Shown here: positions 1 to 10,085 of the stretch, in pieces | Position numbering within the stretch: the stretch's first letter is position 1 | Layout of the letters: each line of letters begins with the position of its first letter | Assembly: GCF_900155435.1 (NCBI RefSeq) | Contig: NZ_LT700212.1 | Span: 2,028,202 to 2,075,176, forward strand | Direction of reading: 5' to 3' | Source: Actinomyces provencensis | GTDB taxonomy: Bacteria; Actinomycetota; Actinomycetes; Actinomycetales; Actinomycetaceae | Length of the DNA stretch: 46,975 nt | Position numbers and translations under genes: made by a program | Notes under the pieces: generated by a model | Seen by the model: only the letters and a program-made list of their open reading frames with translations | The model's database searches: none | Told to the model about the DNA's origin: nothing

Positions 1-1542
1 CCCCGAGGGATCGCCGGGGGTCCCCGGAACCCACCCGGCGGGCGATGTCCGGGTCGAGCCCCCGGGCGGGGGGACACTTCCCGACAGGGGAGCGCTCCGA
101 CGGGGCTCCACCCCCCGGTCCGCGCCGGGCTGTGCGGCGGGGAGCACCTGCGTCCCACCGGTCCCGTTCCAGGTCGACGAGGGCGGGGCCGTGGCGCCGG
201 TCCCCTGGTCGAGTGGCATCTGCGCCGTGGGCGCGACCCACTCGGAGGAGTGCCCGGAGGCATGAGGTGACTGGGACAGCGAAGTGGTGGGAGCCCCGCC
301 CTCGTCGCCGCCCAGGACCTCGGTGGCAGCGGAGGGGAGCTGCGCGGTCGCACCGTCGTCACCCCCTCCTCCTGCGTCCCCACCCGGACGACGGCGGTCG
401 AGGTCATGGTCACTCCCCCGGTGGCTGCCGCCCGCGTCCTCGCCGCGACCGGGGGCGTCCGGACCGGGGGCGTCCGGACCAGCGGTGTCGCGCCCCGTGC
501 CCCGAAGGCCACCATCGGGAGTGACCGCCGCACCGGCAACACCCCCGGTGCCCAGACTTGCCGGGACACCCCCCGCGCCCGCGACACCCGACCCAGCGCC
601 GACCCCCGCAGCCCCCGGGGGCCCGAGGAGTTCGGTGCGGGGCACACGTGTCTCCCCATCACTCCCGTCGACCACCCCTGCCGCCGCCCCCTCGACCGCA
701 GATGCCCCTGCCTGTGCCGGCGCGTCCGGACCGAGCACGGGGCCCGTCCAGGCGGAGGGCCGCGAGAGGTGCTCGACGACGGCTCCCGGATCCGGACGGG
801 AGGAGGGATCGACAGCCAGCGCTGCGCACAGCTGGCGGGCGACCGCGACCGGGAGGCCACCCGTGTCGGGCCGTCCCTCCAGGACACGCAGCATCACGGC
901 CTGGGAGTTCCCCGCGCCGAAGGGCGGGCGGCCGGTCGCTGCTTCCAGCAGGGTCGCCGCCCAGGACCACCAGTCCGTCCCGGCGGAGGCGGGTCCCCCC
1001 CGGAGCAGTTCGGGGGCCGTGAAGCCCGCAGTTCCGGAGACCAGGCCCGTGTGCGTGAGGCGGTCGTCGTCCTGGACCATGGCGATCCCGAAGTCGATGA
1101 GCACGGGGCCCATCGGGTTGAGGATCACATTGGAGGGCTTGACGTCGCGGTGGACGATGCGGGCCGCGTGGACGGCGGTGAGGGTGTGGCGCAGGGAGGA
1201 GGCGAGAGCCGCGACCTCCCGTGGTGCGAGGGCCCCGGAACGCAGGCGCAGGGCCAGGGTGGGGCCCTCCACGAACTCCGTGACGACGAAGGGCTGGGAG
1301 TCGTCGACCTCGACGTCGAGGACGCGGGCGACGCCGGTGCACCGCACCTGGTTGACCGTCGTCGCCTCACGAGCCAGACGGCGCCTCGCCTCCTCCGTGG
1401 AGGCCAGCGCGGGGTGGAGCAATTTGAGGGCCACCCGTTCCCCGGCGCCGTCCTCGGCCAGCCAGACGGTACCCGCACCCCCGGCACCCAGTCGGCGCAG
1501 GAGGCGGTACCCTCCCAGCCACTGCTCCCGGTGCTCGTCCAC
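1..1542 (-). CDS. Serine/threonine protein kinase, 3' end beyond the window
   Basis: A Hanks-type Ser/Thr kinase predicted to act in the cytoplasm. I read the frame from the GTG at 1542 to base 1 without a stop (514 codons), so the C-terminus lies outside the window. Visible motifs are the Gly-rich loop GAGGAGTV (near residue 19), VALK with Lys40, HRDVKPSN with catalytic Asp133, DFG at Asp150 and GTAGFTAPE in the activation segment. After about residue 270 comes a long Gly/Ala/Pro/Thr-rich low-complexity tail that probably links to a transmembrane or sensor region outside the window; that part is inference. The GTG start is supported by a TACGCT hexamer exactly six bases upstream (leaderless pattern) and because the kinase fold begins ten residues later. 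The tail carries two copies of the GACGAGGGCGG motif, one on each strand (176 and 296). Large open frames on the opposite strand are shadows. Confidence 0.88.
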   Translation of the reverse strand, partial: MDEHREQWLGGYRLLRRLGAGGAGTVWLAEDGAGERVALKLLHPALASTEEARRRLAREATTVNQVRCTGVARVLDVEVDDSQPFVVTEFVEGPTLALRLRSGALAPREVAALASSLRHTLTAVHAARIVHRDVKPSNVILNPMGPVLIDFGIAMVQDDDRLTHTGLVSGTAGFTAPELLRGGPASAGTDWWSWAATLLEAATGRPPFGAGNSQAVMLRVLEGRPDTGGLPVAVARQLCAALAVDPSSRPDPGAVVEHLSRPSAWTGPVLGPDAPAQAGASAVEGAAAGVVDGSDGETRVPRTELLGPPGAAGVGAGSGVAGAGGVPASLGTGGVAGAAVTPDGGLRGTGRDTAGPDAPGPDAPGRGEDAGGSHRGSDHDLDRRRPGGDAGGGGDDGATAQLPSAATEVLGGDEGGAPTTSLSQSPHASGHSSEWVAPTAQMPLDQGTGATAPPSSTWNGTGGTQVLPAAQPGADRGVEPRRSAPLSGSVPPPGGSTRTSPAGWVPGTPGDPSG

Positions 1543-1548
1543 CTGTCC

Positions 1549-1554
1549 AGCGTA
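1549..1554 (-). promoter_or_regulatory. -10 hexamer of the kinase gene (leaderless)
   Basis: TACGCT on the minus strand ends six bases before the GTG at 1542, placing transcription start at or next to the start codon. Confidence 0.55.
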
Positions 1555-1766
1555 TCGGCACCCATGTCTCCCGCCCGGCGTGACGCCGGGGCGGCCGGGA
1601 GATCGGAGGAACGGTGCCCGTCCCGTGCTCCGGCCCCCCGGGACGTGGTATTTTGGGATCGGTCACGTCCCTGCGCCAGCAGGAGCCGGGTCCGACGTCA
1701 GCGCAGACGCTGGCGCCTCGTCTCTACTCGGATCGTTCGGCACGTACCTGCCGGTGGAGGAGAATC

Positions 1767-2897
<1,131 letters not shown>

Positions 2898-3223
2898 GCC
2901 ACAGCTCGACACGTCGCCCCGCCCCCTCCCCGGGGGGCGGGGCGACGTCGTGCGGGAGGACAGCGACAGGGGGCCACGTGCCCCCCGGGTGGGGCGGGAG
3001 TGGCGGACGGGCGGTCGGACAGGGCCCACACGGCCCCCGGGGTGGGGGGCTGCCGGTCCGGCGGTCGGAGAGGGCCCACCACCGGGAGCAACGTCAGCTC
3101 CGGGAGACCCGCACCTGACGTCCGGAGCATCCCCGGGCGCACCGGACCCGCGCACACCGGAGCCGTGCCGCACTGTCTCCCGGGCCGTGTCCCCGTCCCC
3201 GCCGGAGTGCGACAATGGTGACC
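2898..3223. other. Intergenic region between msiK and the DUF4032 gene
   Basis: After the terminator there is GC-rich sequence without a convincing gene. It contains a short imperfect direct repeat (a GGGCGGTCGGACAGGGCCC-like segment near 3009 and again near 3060). The DUF4032 promoter lies at the right end, where GACAAT precedes the ATG at 3224 by seven bases. Confidence 0.5.
2911..2948 (+). terminator. Terminator hairpin after msiK
   Basis: A perfect 16-bp inverted repeat (2911-2926 with 2933-2948, six-base loop) begins 13 bases after the msiK stop codon. There is no T-tract, as is usual in high-GC actinobacteria. Confidence 0.7.
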
Positions 3224-4573
3224 ATGCCCCACTCGCTGGAGATCACGGCCGCGACGATCGACCCGGCCCTGCTCGACCTCCCCTGGGAGGTACCCCTGGA
3301 GGACTGGCCCTCTGACATCCTCGCGGCACTTCCCCGTGGGCTCTCGCGCCACATCGTGCGCTTCGTCAACCTGTCGGGACGAGTCATCGCCGTCAAGGAG
3401 ATCGGGGAGAGGGTCGCCCACCACGAGTACGAGATGCTGCGCGACCTCTCACGCATCGACGCGCCCTCCGTCCTGCCCACAGCGGTCGTCACGGGCCGGC
3501 GTGACAGCGCAGGTGAGGAACTCAACGCCGTCCTGGTCACCGAACACCTGCAGTTCTCCCTCCCCTACCGGGCCCTCTTCAGCCAGTACATGACCCCGGA
3601 CACCGCCACGCGCCTCATCGACGCCCTGGCCGTGCTCCTGGTGCGTCTGCACCTGCTCGGCTTCTACTGGGGCGACGTCTCGCTCTCCAACACCCTCTTC
3701 CGTCGCGATGCCGGGGCCTTCTCCGCCTACCTGGTGGACGCGGAGACGGGTGAGCTCCACCCCTCCCTGACCACCGGCCAGCGCGACTACGACGTGGACC
3801 TGGCACGGACGAACATCATCGGTGAGCTCATGGACCTCCAGGCCGGGTCCTACTTCCCCGAGGACGAGGACCCCATCGAGGTGGGGGACCGCATCCGTTC
3901 CCGCTACGAGGAACTCTGGCGCGAGCTCACGGCTCCGGAGTCCATCGAGACCGGTCAGCGATGGAGGGTCGCGGAGCGCATCGACCGGCTCAACGAGCTC
4001 GGTTTCAGCGTCGGTGAACTGCAGATGGTCTCCGACCTGGACGGCACCCACCTGACGATCCGGCCCAAGGTCGTGGACTCGGGACACTTCCACCGGCAGA
4101 TGATGCGCCTCACCGGGATGGACGTGGGCGAGATGCAGGCCCAGCGCATGCTCAACGACCTCGAGACCTACAGGGCCATGACCGGCCGTCAGGGACAGCC
4201 CATCGAGATCGTGGCCCACGAGTGGATGCGGGACGTGTTCGAGCCGATCATCAACGGGGTCCCCCCCGAGCTGCGCGCGAAACTGGAACCCGCCCAGATC
4301 TTCCACGAGGTGCTCGAACACCGGTGGTTCCTCGCTCAGCGGGCCGGGCACGACATCCCCCTGGACCAGGTCATCGACTCCTACGTCCACTCGATCCTGC
4401 CGACCAAGCGCGACGAGGCCATCCTTCTGGACCCGGGACCCCAGGACACCGCCGAGATGCCCGCCGCCATCCCCGAGGAACCCGAGGACCCGGAGGACTC
4501 CACCGGTCCCGCCCTCGTCGATGACGACCCCGCCACCGCGCGCCCGGGGGACGCACTCCCCGCGGACGCCTGA
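3224..4573 (+). CDS. DUF4032 protein with kinase-like fold signatures
   Basis: A 449-residue cytoplasmic protein of the actinobacterial DUF4032 family; its biochemical role is not established. The sequence has hallmarks of a lipopolysaccharide/aminoglycoside-kinase-like fold: IAVKEIG with a candidate ATP-binding Lys, an HHEYEMLRDL helix with Glu, the catalytic-loop-like WGDVSLSNTLF and a VDAETGEL metal-binding segment where DFG would be. The C-terminal 40 residues are acidic and Pro-rich, and contain an antisense copy of the GACGAGGGCGG motif (4509). I chose ATG 3224 (MPHSLEI), which lies seven bases after GACAAT and matches the usual family N-terminus; ATG 3215, seven bases after GGAG, is the alternative. 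A glycerophosphodiesterase gene follows after 32 bases, probably co-transcribed. Confidence 0.82.
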   Translation: MPHSLEITAATIDPALLDLPWEVPLEDWPSDILAALPRGLSRHIVRFVNLSGRVIAVKEIGERVAHHEYEMLRDLSRIDAPSVLPTAVVTGRRDSAGEELNAVLVTEHLQFSLPYRALFSQYMTPDTATRLIDALAVLLVRLHLLGFYWGDVSLSNTLFRRDAGAFSAYLVDAETGELHPSLTTGQRDYDVDLARTNIIGELMDLQAGSYFPEDEDPIEVGDRIRSRYEELWRELTAPESIETGQRWRVAERIDRLNELGFSVGELQMVSDLDGTHLTIRPKVVDSGHFHRQMMRLTGMDVGEMQAQRMLNDLETYRAMTGRQGQPIEIVAHEWMRDVFEPIINGVPPELRAKLEPAQIFHEVLEHRWFLAQRAGHDIPLDQVIDSYVHSILPTKRDEAILLDPGPQDTAEMPAAIPEEPEDPEDSTGPALVDDDPATARPGDALPADA

Positions 4574-4605
4574 CCATTCCCACCACCCCTCCCCGAAAGG
4601 ACACC

Positions 4606-5358
4606 ATGTCCGACTTCCCACGGATCCTCGCCCACAGGGGCGCCTCGTCACTGGCGCCGGAGAACACGATGGCCGCCTTCGTCAAGGCCATGGAGGTCGG
4701 CGCCCACTGGATCGAGTTCGACGTCGACATCATGGGCGACGGCACCCTGCTGGTCATGCACGACCACACCCTGGACCGGACCACCACCGGCCGGGGCGGT
4801 TACTACGACAAGGGTTTCTCCGACCTGCGACGCCTGGATGCCGGTGGGTGGTTCTCCGACGTCTACCGCTTCGAACCCGTGCCCGAGGCCGCGGACGTCA
4901 TCGAGTTCCTCAATGCCTCAGGCCTCCACGGCAACCTGGAGATCAAGCCGTGCCTGGGCGGGGAGGTCCTGCGCGAGCGGGTCATCGAGACCCTGGTGCA
5001 CACCATTGACGTCCTGGAGGACCGGGAGAACTTCCTCGTGTCCAGTTTCGACCACGACCTGCTGGCCCGTTTCCACGCCGCCCGTCCCGAGATCGACCTG
5101 GGGTGGCTCTTCGAGAGGGATGATGCGTCGCGCGAGGACTGGCGCACGGGTGCCGCGGAGCTCGGGTGCCGCGCCATCAACCCCGGCGACACGGGCCTCA
5201 CGGAGGCTGAGGTCGCCGAGATGCTGGAGGCCGGGTTCGAGGTCAACGTCTGGACCGTGGACGACCTGGAGCGTGCGCGCGAACTCGCGCGGTGGGGCGT
5301 GACGGGGATCTTCACCAACCGTCCCCAGGACTTCCCGGAGTCTGCCCTGGCGCAGTGA
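4606..5358 (+). CDS. ugpQ: Glycerophosphodiester phosphodiesterase
   Basis: Hydrolyses glycerophosphodiesters to glycerol 3-phosphate and an alcohol. The 250-residue protein shows the GDPD motifs in order: AHRGAS with His10-Arg11, the metal-binding EFDVD (Glu37, Asp39), the second active-site His in VMHDHTLDRTT (His52), NLEIKP with a conserved Glu/Lys, and the C-terminal FEVNVWTVDD. No signal peptide is visible, so it is predicted to be cytosolic (UgpQ-like) rather than secreted GlpQ. The ribosome site GAAAGGA lies six bases before the ATG. It directly follows the DUF4032 gene and likely shares its transcript. Its neighbourhood with an MsiK/UgpC-type ATPase is suggestive of glycerophosphodiester use but does not prove it. 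Confidence 0.9.
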   Translation: MSDFPRILAHRGASSLAPENTMAAFVKAMEVGAHWIEFDVDIMGDGTLLVMHDHTLDRTTTGRGGYYDKGFSDLRRLDAGGWFSDVYRFEPVPEAADVIEFLNASGLHGNLEIKPCLGGEVLRERVIETLVHTIDVLEDRENFLVSSFDHDLLARFHAARPEIDLGWLFERDDASREDWRTGAAELGCRAINPGDTGLTEAEVAEMLEAGFEVNVWTVDDLERARELARWGVTGIFTNRPQDFPESALAQ

Positions 5359-5505
5359 GCGCGGTCCCCGGGCGGCGGGCGGCGGGCGGCGACGCGAGGA
5401 TGGGGCAGCGGGCCCCGGGGCTGGGGGCGAGACCGGGCGTGGCAGCGGGCCCCGGGACGGGCAACAAGCCCCGGGACCAGCGCCGAGCCCCGGGGCCGGC
5501 AGGTG

Positions 5506-6696
5506 TCAGGCCTGCTCGCCGTTCCTGCGTGAGTCGCGCATGCCCAGGTACTTCGCCAGGGAGACCTCGGCGACGGAGTCGATGATCATCAACGATCCGA
5601 GCACTCCCCCGACCTTGGTCCAGCCACTGCGCGGCTTCCCGGCCCGGATCGCGAGGGCCAGCAGGACGGCGCCAGCTGCGGCCTCCACGCTCGCACCGAT
5701 GCGCACCACCCACGGGCGCTCCACGGCGGTCGTGTGATAGGCGTCCCAGATGGGGAACGTCGGGGAGTCGGGCTCCTTGAGCATGATGTCGACGCTGCGG
5801 CCGATGGCATTCGAGATGCCCCGGGCCAGGTGCATCTCCGCACCGTCCACGTCCGCCAGCTGGGTGTCACCCGTGAGGAATCCGGCGACGCCCTCGTCCA
5901 GGCCGAGGGCACCCACGGCAGCGCGCACGGCGTCGGCGCCCTGCAGTCGCGCGGCGGCGACGAAGGCCTCCGCATCGGCGCCGGGCACGTGGGACGCAAT
6001 GGCGACCAGGTCGTCGCGGTCCCCCACCAGACCCGCCACGTCCGCGGGAAGCGTGGACACATCAGCACGGGAGCCGGGGACCAGCCGGGTGAGCATGCCC
6101 CAGTTGTGGGAGACGACGTTCTCGGGGTCGTCGTCCGTGACGAGGAATGCCTGGAACTCTCCTTCCGCCACCGACAGCGACACCAGGGGGACGTCGCCGA
6201 AGTTCCATCCCGTGCGTTCCGGGGGCAGCTCCGCAAGCAGGATGCGCTGGCCGTCGGGCAGCTCCTCATCCGCGATGTCGACACCCTCCAGAGCCGCGAG
6301 CAGCGGGACCGAGGAGGCCGGAGTACGGCCGATCTCCACCACGCGTGAGGTGACCGCAGAGTCCTCCGCCGGGGCATCCGCCAGGGGCGACTCGCCTTCG
6401 GGGAGGTGGTCAGCGGCACAGGAGCCCAGACGCACCTCTGCGTCGAAGAGCACGGCCAGTTCCTCGGTCAGCTCCTGGAGGTCAGGGCCGGGGTGGGGTG
6501 TGTCGGCATCCGCGTCGATGACGGCCACCGCCCCGTCCTGCACCGTCACGACGATCCCCAGGAGCTGCGGGGATCTCTCGAACCACTCCAGCTGAGCCAG
6601 AATCCCCCGGGAGGCCAACTCGTCGGCCACCTCCTGCGGGTCGAGCGCCCGGGCGATGATCATGCCCTCGACGCGTACCCATCCGTGTCCCGTCAT
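5506..6696 (-). CDS. Hypothetical protein with hydrophobic C-terminal segment
   Basis: I do not recognise this 396-residue protein. The N-terminal 300 residues are acidic and soluble-looking, rich in Ala, Asp and Val (for example DAVRAAVGALGLDEG). The C-terminal 75 residues contain two hydrophobic stretches, VEAAAGAVLLALAIRAG and VGGVLGSLMIIDSVAE, separated by a basic turn, so a membrane association at the C-terminus is possible. The ATG at 6696 is preceded by GAAGGGG, a fair ribosome site; a second in-frame ATG (MIIARAL) lies ten codons later. It is convergent with the glycerophosphodiesterase, with 147 very GC-rich bases between them. Codon usage matches the neighbours, so there is no sign of recent transfer. 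Confidence 0.75.
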   Translation of the reverse strand: MTGHGWVRVEGMIIARALDPQEVADELASRGILAQLEWFERSPQLLGIVVTVQDGAVAVIDADADTPHPGPDLQELTEELAVLFDAEVRLGSCAADHLPEGESPLADAPAEDSAVTSRVVEIGRTPASSVPLLAALEGVDIADEELPDGQRILLAELPPERTGWNFGDVPLVSLSVAEGEFQAFLVTDDDPENVVSHNWGMLTRLVPGSRADVSTLPADVAGLVGDRDDLVAIASHVPGADAEAFVAAARLQGADAVRAAVGALGLDEGVAGFLTGDTQLADVDGAEMHLARGISNAIGRSVDIMLKEPDSPTFPIWDAYHTTAVERPWVVRIGASVEAAAGAVLLALAIRAGKPRSGWTKVGGVLGSLMIIDSVAEVSLAKYLGMRDSRRNGEQA

Positions 6697-7075
6697 CGTG
6701 GTCCCCTTCGTAGCCGTCGTGGTCCCATCATCTCATCACGCAATCGTGTGTGGTGTCCTCACGTGGCCCGAATGCGCAGTCCACGGAGTCGGGACTGGGA
6801 CACGGACCAGGCAGCGGATGCGGCGGCAGGGGTCGCGTGCGCGGTGGGAGCGGGTCGCGCAGACGGAGTGGGAGGTGCGGCGGCGGTCTCGTGCGCGGTG
6901 GGAGCGCGGCTCAGGGCGGGAGCCGCCACGACGGGCACCCAGGGCCGGGACTGGTCCGGAGTCACGCAGCACGTCCCGCCAGCACAGACGGGTGGGGGTC
7001 CGTCACGGCGTTCCGTGACGGGCCCCCACCCGGCGCAGCTGACACTCGGTCAGCCACAGCTGTTGTCGACCAGGT
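6697..7075. other. 379-base gap holding a promoter region and the fba terminator
   Basis: Between two minus-strand genes. The left part must hold the promoter of the hypothetical gene. The middle (6815-6925) has a short direct repeat of GTGCGCGGTGGGAGCG and G/C-biased low-complexity sequence with no convincing gene. The right end is the fba terminator. Confidence 0.5.
6990..7031 (-). terminator. Terminator hairpin after fba
   Basis: A 19-bp inverted repeat (6990-7008 with 7013-7031, one mismatch, four-base loop) lies 45 bases downstream of the fba stop codon. Confidence 0.75.
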
Positions 7076-8101
7076 TCAGGCCATCTTGGTGCCGACGGAG
7101 CCGAGGCGCTCGGCGGCCTCGACCACGCGGGCGGCCATGCCTGCCTCAGCGGCCTTGCCCCAGGCGCGCGGGTCGTAGGTCTTCTTGTTGCCGACCTCGC
7201 CGTCGATCTTGAGGACGCCGTCGTAGTTCTTGTACATCCAGTCGGCGACCGGACGCGTGAAGGCGTACTGGGTGTCGGTGTCGACGTTCATCTTGATGAC
7301 GCCGTTGGCGACGGCGGTGGCGATCTCCTGGTCGGTGGAGCCGGAGCCACCGTGCATGACCAGGTCGAAGGGGCGGTGGTCCAGCTTGTAGTGCGCCTGC
7401 ACCTCGTCCTGGATCGTGCCGAGGATCTCGGGGCGCAGCTTCACGTGGCCGGGCTTGTAGGCGCCGTGCACGTTGCCGAAGGTCAGGGCCGTGATGTAGC
7501 GGCCCTTCTCGCCCAGGCCGAGGGCCTCGACCGTCTTGATGGCGTCGGCCGTGGAGGTGTAGAGCTTCTCGTTGATCTCGCCGACGACGCCGTCCTCCTC
7601 ACCGCCGACCGCACCGATCTCGACCTCGAGGATGGTGTGGGACGCGACTGCCAGGGCCAGCAGGCGCTTCGCGATCTCCAGGTTCTCCTCCAGCGGGAGG
7701 GCGGAGCCGTCCCACATGTGGGACTGGAACCAGGGCAGACGACCCGCCTTGACCTCCTCGACCTCCATCTCCATGAGCTTCTCGGTCCAGGAGTCCAGGT
7801 TCTGCTTGGCGCAGTGGTCGGTGTGGAGGGCCACGGTCACCGGGTAGTTCTTGGCGACCTCGCGGGCGTAGGCGGCCATCGCGAGGGATCCGGCGATACG
7901 GTCCTTGACCGTGGAGCCCGACCAGTACTCGGCACCGCCGACGGACACCTGGATGATGCCGTCCGACTCGGCGTCGGCGAAACCGCGCAGGGCGGCGCTC
8001 AGGGTCTGCGACGAGGTGACGTTGATGGCGGGGTAGGCGAACTTGCCGTCCCTCGCGCGGTCGAGCATCTCGTTGTAGACCTCAGGGGTTGCGATGGGCA
8101 C
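7076..8101 (-). CDS. fba: Fructose-bisphosphate aldolase, class II
   Basis: Zinc-dependent glycolytic/gluconeogenic aldolase interconverting fructose 1,6-bisphosphate with dihydroxyacetone phosphate and glyceraldehyde 3-phosphate. The 341-residue length matches mycobacterial/corynebacterial enzymes. ALHTDHCAK carries the catalytic Asp95 and zinc ligand His96; later parts include EVEIGAVGGEEDG, GNVHGAYKPG and the phosphate-binding VMHGGSGS. The open frame extends to 8215, but the start is the GTG at 8101 (VPIATPEVYN), eight bases downstream of GGAGG; the upstream residues look like untranslated leader. A possible -10 (GACAAT, near 8138-8143) indicates a leader of about 30 bases. Single gene with a strong terminator downstream. 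Confidence 0.96.
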   Translation of the reverse strand: MPIATPEVYNEMLDRARDGKFAYPAINVTSSQTLSAALRGFADAESDGIIQVSVGGAEYWSGSTVKDRIAGSLAMAAYAREVAKNYPVTVALHTDHCAKQNLDSWTEKLMEMEVEEVKAGRLPWFQSHMWDGSALPLEENLEIAKRLLALAVASHTILEVEIGAVGGEEDGVVGEINEKLYTSTADAIKTVEALGLGEKGRYITALTFGNVHGAYKPGHVKLRPEILGTIQDEVQAHYKLDHRPFDLVMHGGSGSTDQEIATAVANGVIKMNVDTDTQYAFTRPVADWMYKNYDGVLKIDGEVGNKKTYDPRAWGKAAEAGMAARVVEAAERLGSVGTKMA

Positions 8102-8187
8102 AGGAGCCTCCTTGTTGACTGAGAATCTGTCAGCTCTGATTGTCCCACACCTGCGCGCCCCCGTGGAGGGGTGAAGGTCCCTTCGAC

Positions 8188-9045
8188 TCACCGCCCTCGT
8201 GTCACCCACGCCCACATGGCGATCGCTGCCGCATGACCGACATTCATCGACCGCGTCGAGCCGTACTGCGTGATGTGGAGGACCCTGTCGCAGACCTGGA
8301 GCATGTCCGGACTCAGGCCTCCTGACTCCTCACCGAAGACCATCACCGCCTTCTCCGGCATCACGGCCTCCTCCAGGGGTTCGGACCCCGGCACGTTGTC
8401 GATGCCGACCACGCACAGCCCGCGTGCACGCGCTTCCTCCTGCAGGGCAGCTGCGTCCGGAAGGTGGTCCACCTCGAGGTAGCGGTCGGTGACCATGGCC
8501 CCGCGTCGGTTCCATCTCCGCTTTCCGACGATGTGGACACGCGTCGCACCCAGCGCATTGGCGGTGCGGACGATGGAGCCGATGTTGAAATCGTGGTTGA
8601 GGTTCTCCACGGCCACCTCGAAGCCCCGGGAACGCCGTCCCAGGTCCTCACGGATGGCGTCCATGCGCCAGTACCGGTACCGATCCTCGACATTGCGGCG
8701 GTCACCCAGCTCCAGCAACCCTGGATCCAGGCGAGGATCGTCCGGCCAGGACCCGCGCCCACCCGGCCACGGTCCGACTCCGACGGCCGGGTCGGTGACG
8801 GGGAAGATCCCGACAGCACCATGTGCGACGGCAGTGGCAGGAGGGGACACTGCGCCGTGCACGTTCCCGGCTCCCGCCGGTGCCGACGGGCCCCCGGTGG
8901 GATCCCCTCCGACCGGGACGGACCGGGCCCCGCCCTCGTCGACCGAAACGGGAGTCGCGCACGTGCACCTGTCACCCCGGACGCCACCGACGGAGCCGCC
9001 CTCGTCCAGGGGTGACACCTCGGGGATCGGGACGCGCTCGGACAT
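8188..9045 (-). CDS. SpoU/TrmH-family RNA 2'-O-methyltransferase with N-terminal extension
   Basis: A SPOUT-fold enzyme that methylates a ribose 2'-OH in tRNA or rRNA using S-adenosylmethionine. All three SpoU motifs are visible: NLNHDFNIGSIVRTANALG, VMVFGEESGGLS and ITQYGSTRSMNVGHAAAIAMW. The domain occupies roughly the last 180 residues. The first 100 residues are Pro/Gly/Val-rich and unlike the family core; they contain two sense-strand copies of the GACGAGGGCGG motif (8930 and 8996), translated as DEGG. The start is ATG 9045, with TAGGGT six bases upstream; GTG at 9051 is the alternative. The precise RNA target is not deducible. Confidence 0.9.
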   Translation of the reverse strand: MSERVPIPEVSPLDEGGSVGGVRGDRCTCATPVSVDEGGARSVPVGGDPTGGPSAPAGAGNVHGAVSPPATAVAHGAVGIFPVTDPAVGVGPWPGGRGSWPDDPRLDPGLLELGDRRNVEDRYRYWRMDAIREDLGRRSRGFEVAVENLNHDFNIGSIVRTANALGATRVHIVGKRRWNRRGAMVTDRYLEVDHLPDAAALQEEARARGLCVVGIDNVPGSEPLEEAVMPEKAVMVFGEESGGLSPDMLQVCDRVLHITQYGSTRSMNVGHAAAIAMWAWVTRGR

Positions 9046-9051
9046 GCGCAC

Positions 9052-9057
9052 ACCCTA
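9052..9057 (-). promoter_or_regulatory. -10 hexamer of the SpoU methylase gene (leaderless)
   Basis: TAGGGT on the minus strand, six bases before the ATG at 9045. It favours this ATG over the GTG two codons earlier, which would overlap the promoter. Confidence 0.55.
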
Positions 9058-9103
9058 CCGGCGGAGGACGCCGGGACGGGTGCGGGGGACGGGCGCGAAC
9101 GGC

Positions 9104-9109
9104 TAGATT
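9104..9109 (+). promoter_or_regulatory. -10 hexamer of the HAD phosphatase gene (leaderless)
   Basis: TAGATT, six bases before the ATG at 9116. It is divergent from, and within 47 bases of, the methylase -10. Confidence 0.55.
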
Positions 9110-9115
9110 GGTGGC

Positions 9116-9940
9116 ATGACGAGCACAGCTCCCCACTCGGTCCCCCTGTCCGAGATGCCCCCGATCACCGCTTGGCTCTCCGACATGGACGGGGTGCTGG
9201 TCAGCGAGAACCGGGCACTGCCCGGCGCCCAGGAGTTCCTCGACACGCTCCAGGCGCACAAGATGCCCTTCTTGGTGCTCACGAACAACTCGATCTTCAC
9301 CAACCGCGACCTCTCCGCCCGCCTCCTGCGGGCAGGACTGCAGGTGCCCGAGGAGCGCATCTGGACCTCGGCCAACGCCACCGCGGCGTTCCTCACCCAG
9401 CAGTCCCCCAACTCGACGGCGTACGTCATCGGCGAGGCCGGACTGACCACGGCCCTCCACAATGCGGGCTACGTCATGACCGACACCGACCCTGAGTTCG
9501 TGGTGCTGGGGGAGACCCGCAACTACGACTTCAATGCACTGACCCGGGCGATCCGCCTGATCGAGCACGGCGCGAAGTTCATCGCCACCAACCCCGACGT
9601 CACCGGGCCCTCGGACGAGGGCACCCTGCCGGCGACCGGGTCCGTGGCCGCGATGATCAATGCGGCGACCGGGCACTCCCCCTACTTCGTGGGCAAGCCG
9701 AACCCGGTGATGATCCGGGCCGGTCTGAACCGGCTGGGCATCCACTCCGAGGACGCCGCCATGGTCGGGGATCGCATGGACACCGACGTGCGCGCCGGTG
9801 TCGAGGCGGGTCTGCGCACCCACCTGGTGCTCTCCGGGTCCACGCGCGCCGACCAGGTCGCGAACTTCCCCTTCCGCCCCTTCGAGATCCACAACGGGAT
9901 CGGGGACCTGGTGCCGTTGGTGGAGGCGTCGAAGGGCTGA
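9116..9940 (+). CDS. HAD-IIA family sugar-phosphate phosphatase (NagD-like)
   Basis: A 274-residue haloacid-dehalogenase hydrolase of subclass IIA. Motif I is SDMDGVLV with the nucleophile Asp, motif II is LVLTNNS, the class II cap follows, motif III is FVGKPNP with Lys, and motif IV is MVGDRMDTDVRAG. Family members dephosphorylate nucleotides or sugar phosphates in the cytosol; the physiological substrate cannot be assigned. The start is the ATG six bases after TAGATT. It is divergently transcribed from the RNA methylase. A short GC-rich hairpin follows the stop codon. Confidence 0.92.
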   Translation: MTSTAPHSVPLSEMPPITAWLSDMDGVLVSENRALPGAQEFLDTLQAHKMPFLVLTNNSIFTNRDLSARLLRAGLQVPEERIWTSANATAAFLTQQSPNSTAYVIGEAGLTTALHNAGYVMTDTDPEFVVLGETRNYDFNALTRAIRLIEHGAKFIATNPDVTGPSDEGTLPATGSVAAMINAATGHSPYFVGKPNPVMIRAGLNRLGIHSEDAAMVGDRMDTDVRAGVEAGLRTHLVLSGSTRADQVANFPFRPFEIHNGIGDLVPLVEASKG

Positions 9941-9964
9941 GCTCCCGGACCGGGGCCCGGGAGC
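9941..9964 (+). terminator. Hairpin directly after the HAD gene
   Basis: GCTCCCGG at 9941-9948 pairs with CCGGGAGC at 9957-9964, immediately after the stop codon. Further GC-rich repeats follow, so termination strength is uncertain. Confidence 0.45.
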
Positions 9965-10085
9965 CGGGAGCCGGGGCCCAGCGCCCGGGCAGGGAGTGAG
10001 TTCCCGCATCGCCCGCGACGGGGCCCGGTGGCGGGCCGGACTGCCCGCCGACGGGCGATCGGGCGGTCCGGCGACCGGCCCTCGA

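Noticed and set aside
6815-6960. Repeat element or small gene in the gap upstream of fba's terminator
   Set aside because: Only a 16-base repeat in low-complexity GC sequence; no conserved structure or credible frame.
9957-10085. Additional REP-like hairpins after the HAD gene
   Set aside because: GC-rich inverted segments here do not resemble the 74-bp repeat arms and can be explained by base composition.
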